Source of the DNA: Streptomyces spiroverticillatus
GTDB lineage: Bacteria > Actinomycetota > Actinomycetes > Streptomycetales > Streptomycetaceae
Reading direction: 5' to 3'
Assembly (NCBI GenBank): GCA_014650415.1
Contig: BMUX01000003.1
Location: 62,001 to 126,000, forward strand
Length of the DNA stretch: 64,000 nt
A program made the translations under genes and the position numbers. The notes under the pieces were generated by a model. It did not search any database. It had not been told where the DNA came from and worked only from the letters and a program-made list of their open reading frames with translations. Shown in pieces: positions 59,701 to 64,000 of this stretch (position 1 is the first letter of the stretch; every line of letters begins with the position of its first letter).

Positions 59701-60846
59701 CTCGACCGGGGCTACTCGGCGACGTACGCCGGTCTGGTCGCCGCGCTGCACGGGCTCGGCGGTGTGGTGTCCTCGCTGGTCGCGGGTGTGATGGCGGACC
59801 GGCTCGGGCGGCGGCCGACGATGCTGATCGCGCAGACGTCGACGGCGTTCTCGGTGGCGCTGCTGGGGTTCATGGAGCACCCGATCGCGATTGCCGGGGT
59901 CGCGTTCCTGGTGGGCATGGCGTCCAACGCCTCGCGGCCGGCGGTGCAGGCGATGATGGCCGACATCGTGAAGCCCGAGGACCGGGTGCGGGCGTTCTCG
60001 CTCAACTACTGGGCGATCAACCTGGGGTTCGCGATCTCGTCGGCGGGCGCCGGGTTCCTCGCCGAGTACAGCTATCAGGCGGGCTTCCTCATCGAGGCGG
60101 CCATGACGCTGGCCTGCGCGGTCGTCGTCTTCGTGAAGCTGCCGGAGTCGCGGCCGGAGCGGACCACCGCGCAGAAGGCCGCCGAGCCGTCGGTGGGGCT
60201 GGGGACCGTGCTGCGGGACGGGCGCTTCATGAGCGTGGTGGGGCTGTCGTTCCTGGTGGCGCTGATCTTCCAGCAGGGGTACGTGGCGCTGCCGGTGGCC
60301 ATGGGGACGGACGGGTTCAGCAGCTCGGACTTCGGGGCGGCGATCGCGGTCAACGGTGTGCTGATCGTGGCGTTGCAGATCCCGGTCACGCGGTTCATCG
60401 AGCACCGGGACCCGCGGCGGCTGCTGGTCGTGTCGTCGCTGCTCGCGGGGTACGGGTTCGGGCTGACCGCCTTCGCGGGGTCGCTCGGGGTGTACGTGCT
60501 GACCGTGTGCGTGTGGACGCTGGCCGAGATCATCAACTCGCCCATCCAGACGGGGCTTGTGGTGCGGCTGTCGCCGGTGCACGGGCGGGGGCGCTACCAG
60601 GGGATGTACACGATGTCCTGGGCGGTGGCGGCGCTGACGGCTCCGCTGATGGGCGGGTACGTCATCGACCGGTTCGGCAGTGAGTGGCTGTGGGGTGCGT
60701 GCGCGGTGATCGGGATGGTCGCGGCGGGCGGGTACTGGGTGCTGATGCGGAACATGCCCGAGGAGGAGTCGGCCGTGGTCGAGAAGGTCGCCGTGCCGGA
60801 GGAGGGGGCGGTGGCGAAGGCGGGGGAGGTCACGCCGGCCGCGTAG
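59677..60846 (+). pseudogene. 3' part of the split MFS transporter gene
   Basis: About 390 residues with the rest of the first helix and eleven further predicted spans (MALYLTLDRGYSATYAGLVAAL..., the loop MADRLGRRPTM is the MFS signature). An ATG at 59671, donated by the phage side, starts an in-frame reading MATFMALY, so a protein lacking only the N-terminal 40 residues could be made. No good ribosome site precedes it. The intact gene would be a drug or metabolite efflux transporter; substrate unknown. Confidence 0.9.
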
Positions 60847-60864
60847 GTCCGCGTACGTATGGAA

Positions 60865-60895
60865 AAGGCCCGTCCGGAGCGTCCGGGCGGGCCTT
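60865..60895. terminator. Terminator
   Basis: AAGGCCCGTCCGGA-3 nt-TCCGGGCGGGCCTT hairpin between the MFS gene and the converging YbjN-type gene. Confidence 0.85.
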
Positions 60896-60901
60896 GGTGC
60901 G

Positions 60902-61405
60902 TCAGGCGCGCGGTTGGGTCAGGTGGGCGAAGGCGTCCAGGTTGCGGGTGGATTCGCCGCGGGAGACGCGCCAGTCGTATTCCTTGCGGATGGCGGACGC
61001 GAAGCCCAGTTCGAGGAGGGTGTTGAAGGAGCCGTCGGCGGCTTCCAGGACCGAGCCGAGGAGGCGGTCGATCTCGTCGGGGGTGACGGCCGCGAGGGGG
61101 AGCTTTCCGGCGAGGTAGACGTCGCCGAGGGAGTCGATGGCGTAACTCACGCCGTACAGGCGGAGGTTGCGCTCCAGGAGCCAGCGGTGGACGGCTTCGT
61201 GGTTCTCGTCGGGGTGGCGGATCACGAAGGCGTTCAGGGAGAGGGAGTGGCGGCCGATGATGAGGGAGACCGTGGTGGAGAGCTTGCGGGTGCCGGGGAG
61301 CTTGACGACGTAGGAGCCCGGGGAGGGGCTTTCCCACTCCAGGTCGGCGTCCTTGAGGGTCGCTTCGAGTATGTCCCGCGCCGCTTTGTCAGCTGTCTCA
61401 GCCAT
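60902..61405 (-). CDS. YbjN domain-containing protein
   Basis: 167 residues. The YbjN pattern LSLNAFVIRHPDENHEAVHRWLLERNLRLYGVSYAIDSLGDVYLAGKLPL is clear. The family resembles type III secretion chaperones in fold; its role in actinobacteria is not known. It overlaps the mshA end by 8 bases, a conserved pairing. Confidence 0.88.
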   Translation of the reverse strand: MAETADKAARDILEATLKDADLEWESPSPGSYVVKLPGTRKLSTTVSLIIGRHSLSLNAFVIRHPDENHEAVHRWLLERNLRLYGVSYAIDSLGDVYLAGKLPLAAVTPDEIDRLLGSVLEAADGSFNTLLELGFASAIRKEYDWRVSRGESTRNLDAFAHLTQPRA

Positions 61406-62747
61406 GGTGCGAGCGTACGTGACGGCGGTGTTCGTGCATGGCGGCGGTGTAGACGTCCGCGGTGGCGGACGCGGCGGTGTCCCAGCCGAAGGCCTGCGCG
61501 TGGCGGGCGGCGGCGGTGCCCATGGTGTCGACGAGTTCGGGGTGGTCGATGAAGCGGCGCAGGGCGCGGGCGTACGCGGCCGGGTCGTGGCCCTCTATGA
61601 GGAAGCCGGTCTTCTCGTCGCGTACGGCCACGGGCAGGCCGCCGACGGCCGCCGCGACGACCGGGGTGCCGGTGGCCTCGGCCTCGATGGCGACCAGGCC
61701 GAAGGACTCGCTGTAGGACGGCATGACGAGGGTGGAGGCGGCGCGGAACCAGTCCGCGAGACGGTCCTGGCCGACCGGCGGGCGGAAGCGGACGACGTCG
61801 GCGATGCCCAGGCGCGCGGCGAGCTTCTGGAGCTTCTCGGGCTTGGCCATGCCGCTGCCGCTGGGGCCGCCGACGACGGGCACGACCATGCGCGTACGGA
61901 GAGAGGGGTCCTCGGCGAGGAGGACGGCGACCGCGCGCAGCAGGATGTCGGGGGCCTTCAGGGGCTGGATGCGGCCCGCGAAGAGGGGGATGAAGGCGTC
62001 CTGGGGCAGGCCGAGGCGGGCGCGGGCGGCGGCGCGGCCGTCGCCGGGGCGGAAGCGCTCCAGGTTCACGCCGGGGTGCACGACGGCGACGCGGCCCGGG
62101 TCGGCCTCGTAGAAGCGGACCAGCTCGTCGGCCTCCTCGGCGGTGTTCGCGATGAGGCGGTCGGCGGCGCGGACGATCTGGGTCTCGCCGATGACGCGGG
62201 CGGCGGGCTCGGGGGTGTCGCCCTCGGCGAGGGAGGCGTTCTTGACCTTGGCCATGGTGTGCATGGCGTGGACGAGGGGGACGCCCCAGCGTTCGGCGGC
62301 GAGCCAGCCGACGTGGCCGGAGAGCCAGTAGTGGGAGTGGACGAGGTCGTAGTAGCCGGGGCGCTGGCCGGCCCAGGCCTGCATCACGCCGTGGGTGAAG
62401 GCGCAGAGCTGGGCGGGCAGCTCCTCCTTGGCGAGTCCTTCGTACGGTCCTGCGTCGACGTGGCGGACCAGGACGCCGGGGGCGAGCTCCACGCGGGGCG
62501 GGAGGCCGCCGGTGGTGGCGCGGGTGAAGATCTCGACCTCGATGTTGATCGCGGCCAGGCGCTTGGCGAGCTCGACGATGTAGACGTTCATGCCGCCCGC
62601 GTCGCCGGTGCCGGGCTGGTGCAGCGGTGAGGTGTGCACGCTGAGCATGGCCACGCGGCGCGGCTTGCGCGGGGTGCCGGGCAGGCGCAGGCGCGGCGGG
62701 GTCGCCGCGGCCAGTGTGCCGGTGAGTCGGGAGACGTACTGGCTCAC
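61398..62747 (-). CDS. mshA: D-inositol-3-phosphate glycosyltransferase MshA
   Basis: 449 residues. GT4 glycosyltransferase: the N-terminal acceptor domain has MLSVHTSPLHQPGTGDAGGMNVYIVELA; the C-terminal donor domain has FAGRIQPLKAPDILL, VVPVVGGPSGSG and the E-x7-E motif in YSESFGLVAIEAEATGTPVVA. It joins GlcNAc from UDP-GlcNAc to inositol-3-phosphate, the first step of mycothiol synthesis. The GTG at 62747 (GAGAGGACCGTCGAC upstream) is chosen; longer in-frame starts exist up to 62840. Confidence 0.95.
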   Translation of the reverse strand: MSQYVSRLTGTLAAATPPRLRLPGTPRKPRRVAMLSVHTSPLHQPGTGDAGGMNVYIVELAKRLAAINIEVEIFTRATTGGLPPRVELAPGVLVRHVDAGPYEGLAKEELPAQLCAFTHGVMQAWAGQRPGYYDLVHSHYWLSGHVGWLAAERWGVPLVHAMHTMAKVKNASLAEGDTPEPAARVIGETQIVRAADRLIANTAEEADELVRFYEADPGRVAVVHPGVNLERFRPGDGRAAARARLGLPQDAFIPLFAGRIQPLKAPDILLRAVAVLLAEDPSLRTRMVVPVVGGPSGSGMAKPEKLQKLAARLGIADVVRFRPPVGQDRLADWFRAASTLVMPSYSESFGLVAIEAEATGTPVVAAAVGGLPVAVRDEKTGFLIEGHDPAAYARALRRFIDHPELVDTMGTAAARHAQAFGWDTAASATADVYTAAMHEHRRHVRSHHG

Positions 62748-62903
62748 GTCGACGGTCCTCTCGACTGACTGCGCGGGCATGCCAAGGGAGGGCGGTGCCG
62801 CCCTTCCGAAGGGGGAGAACAGCGGAATTCCGCGGTCCATTTCCAGTTTGCCAAATCATTGCCAAGCGGCTCGGCGCGTCCCTCGCGCTTTAGGATTTCG
62901 CTC

Positions 62904-63776
62904 ATGGCCTCCCGCACCACTCCCTCGCGCCCCGTCGGCGCCGTCACCCGGGGGACCACCAACCCGAACCGGCTGCGGCGCATGGACCGCTGGATCGCCG
63001 CCGTGCACGGTCAGGCGCTGCGGCGTACGGAAGGGGCGGTGGCCGTCGACCTGGGGTACGGGGCCGCACCCTGGACGGCGGTGGAACTGCTGGGTCGGCT
63101 GCGGACGGCGGCGCCGCGCGTCGAGGTGACCGGTATTGAGATCGAGCCCGCGCGGGTGGCGGGGGCGAAGCCGTACGAACGGGAGGGGCTGACCTTCCGG
63201 CACGGGGGCTTCGAGGTGCCGCTCGACGGGGGGCGGCGGCCGATGCTGATCCGTGCGGCGAACGTACTTCGACAGTACGACGAGGAGCAGGTGGCCGCCG
63301 TCTGGGAGCGGTTGCGGGGGCGGCTGGCGCCGGGCGGGCTGCTGGTGGAGGGGACCTGCGACGAGATCGGGCGGCGGCACGTGTGGGTGGCGCTGGGGCC
63401 CGAGGGGCCCCGGACGGTGACGTTCGCGGCGCGGCTGGCGTCGCTGGAGAAGCCGTCGGACCTGGCGGAGCGGCTGCCGAAGGCGCTGATCCACCGCAAT
63501 GTGCCGGGTGAGCCGGTGCACGCGTTCCTGCGGGACTTCGACCGGGCGTGGGCGGCGGCGGCGCCGTTCGCGTCGCTGGGGGTGCGGCAGCGGTGGGTGC
63601 GGGCGGTGCGGGATCTGGCGGTCGACTGGCCGGTTCGCGGGCCGCATTCCGCTGCCGGGCACGCTCCGGCGGACGGGGAGCGGCGGTGGCGGCAGGGGGA
63701 GGTCACGGTGCGGTGGGAGGCGTTGGCGCCCCGGAGCGGGGAGGCACCGGCCCTCCGGAATGCCACATACCGGTGA
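62904..63776 (+). CDS. Class I SAM-dependent methyltransferase
   Basis: 290 residues. Motif I AVDLGYGAAPWTAVELL binds SAM and VTGIEIEPARV is motif II. The conserved N-terminal part GTTNPNRLRRMDRWI is a hallmark of this streptomycete family. Further, LRQYDEEQVAAVWERLRGRLAPGG. The substrate is unknown. The gene is divergent from mshA and may be conserved with it; the ATG at 62904 is favoured over the upstream 62859. Confidence 0.85.
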   Translation: MASRTTPSRPVGAVTRGTTNPNRLRRMDRWIAAVHGQALRRTEGAVAVDLGYGAAPWTAVELLGRLRTAAPRVEVTGIEIEPARVAGAKPYEREGLTFRHGGFEVPLDGGRRPMLIRAANVLRQYDEEQVAAVWERLRGRLAPGGLLVEGTCDEIGRRHVWVALGPEGPRTVTFAARLASLEKPSDLAERLPKALIHRNVPGEPVHAFLRDFDRAWAAAAPFASLGVRQRWVRAVRDLAVDWPVRGPHSAAGHAPADGERRWRQGEVTVRWEALAPRSGEAPALRNATYR

Positions 63777-63993
63777 ATATCGGGGGACTTTCCGCTCGCT
63801 GGGCACTTTTGGGGAACGGGAATTCGATCTCGTTCGTCGGACGGGTGTGCAGGGAAGGGCCGGACGGTTCTTGGGGGTTGTGAGGGGATGCTGATGCGGC
63901 CTCTGTCGCTTTGACGGGAGGCGTGGCAGCATCTCGACAGCACCGCCAGGTTACTGACGGTAAATCAGATTCGACTTGTTCCGGGGGGAGCTC
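63777..63993. other. Intergenic region before the last gene
   Basis: 217 bases without a gene; it must hold the promoter of the gene starting at 63994. No clear regulatory motif seen. Confidence 0.5.
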
Positions 63994-64000
63994 GTGAACC
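63994..64000 (+). CDS. First codons of a further gene, cut by window edge
   Basis: GTG at 63994 with a strong GGGGGGAG 3 bases upstream. Only two codons are visible, so nothing can be said about the product. Confidence 0.45.

Overview
The window reads as a high-GC actinobacterial chromosome, almost certainly Streptomyces. GTG starts are frequent, coding third positions are strongly G/C, and the gene order (msiK, rlmB, cysS, ispF-ispD-carD, phoP-phoR, phoU, gpm, mshA) is the conserved core-chromosome order of that genus. Product names are read from motifs and gene order; no database search was run.

Left chromosomal arm (1-22.7 kb). A 5'-truncated IS605-type tnpB lies at the edge. It is followed by the multi-sugar ABC ATPase msiK with a DasR-like box, a small secreted protein, a nucleotidyltransferase and a DoxX membrane protein. 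Next come rlmB, cysS, and a reverse-strand operon of substrate-binding lipoprotein, fused double ABC permease, MFS transporter and PPOX flavoprotein, with a Zur-like box directly upstream. Then come a GNAT acetyltransferase, ispF, ispD, carD, a lipoprotein, the PhoP-PhoR two-component system with divergent phoU and a PHO box, a Cys-rich peptide, a small secreted protein and gpm.

Prophage (22.70-59.68 kb, about 37 kb). A serine-integrase siphovirus-type prophage splits an MFS transporter gene. The first 40 codons are left at 22587 and the rest resumes at 59677, with the 5-bp identity ACCTT at both junctions. Layout: integrase, a reverse-strand repressor region with operator-like palindromes, an early recombination/replication block (YqaJ exonuclease, RecT, and a helix-turn-helix replication protein with iteron-like repeats inside the gene), small early genes, and an AT-rich structured gap. 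Then come small and large terminase, HNH endonuclease, portal, a reverse-strand SRA-like plus PD-(D/E)XK nuclease (a candidate modification-dependent restriction enzyme), a minor head protein with a long tail, an Rmf/CrpP-like peptide, scaffold, major capsid, connectors, tail genes, tape measure, fibres, endolysin and holins.

Conversion module (53.1-59.5 kb). Between the lysis genes and attR are non-virion genes: an RsbW-like ATPase with a small membrane protein, a divergent WhiJ-type regulator with a DUF397 partner, a hypothetical protein, an HhH-GPD-like protein, and a three-gene graspetide-type RiPP locus (Ser/Thr/Asp/Glu-rich precursor, ATP-grasp ligase, PIMT-like methyltransferase). The lysogen may therefore gain both an anti-phage nuclease and a modified peptide. 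These two, together with the HhH-GPD association, are the most notable content.

Right chromosomal arm (59.7-64 kb). This holds the 3' part of the split MFS gene, a YbjN-type protein, mshA (mycothiol biosynthesis), a class I methyltransferase, and the first codons of another gene at the right edge.
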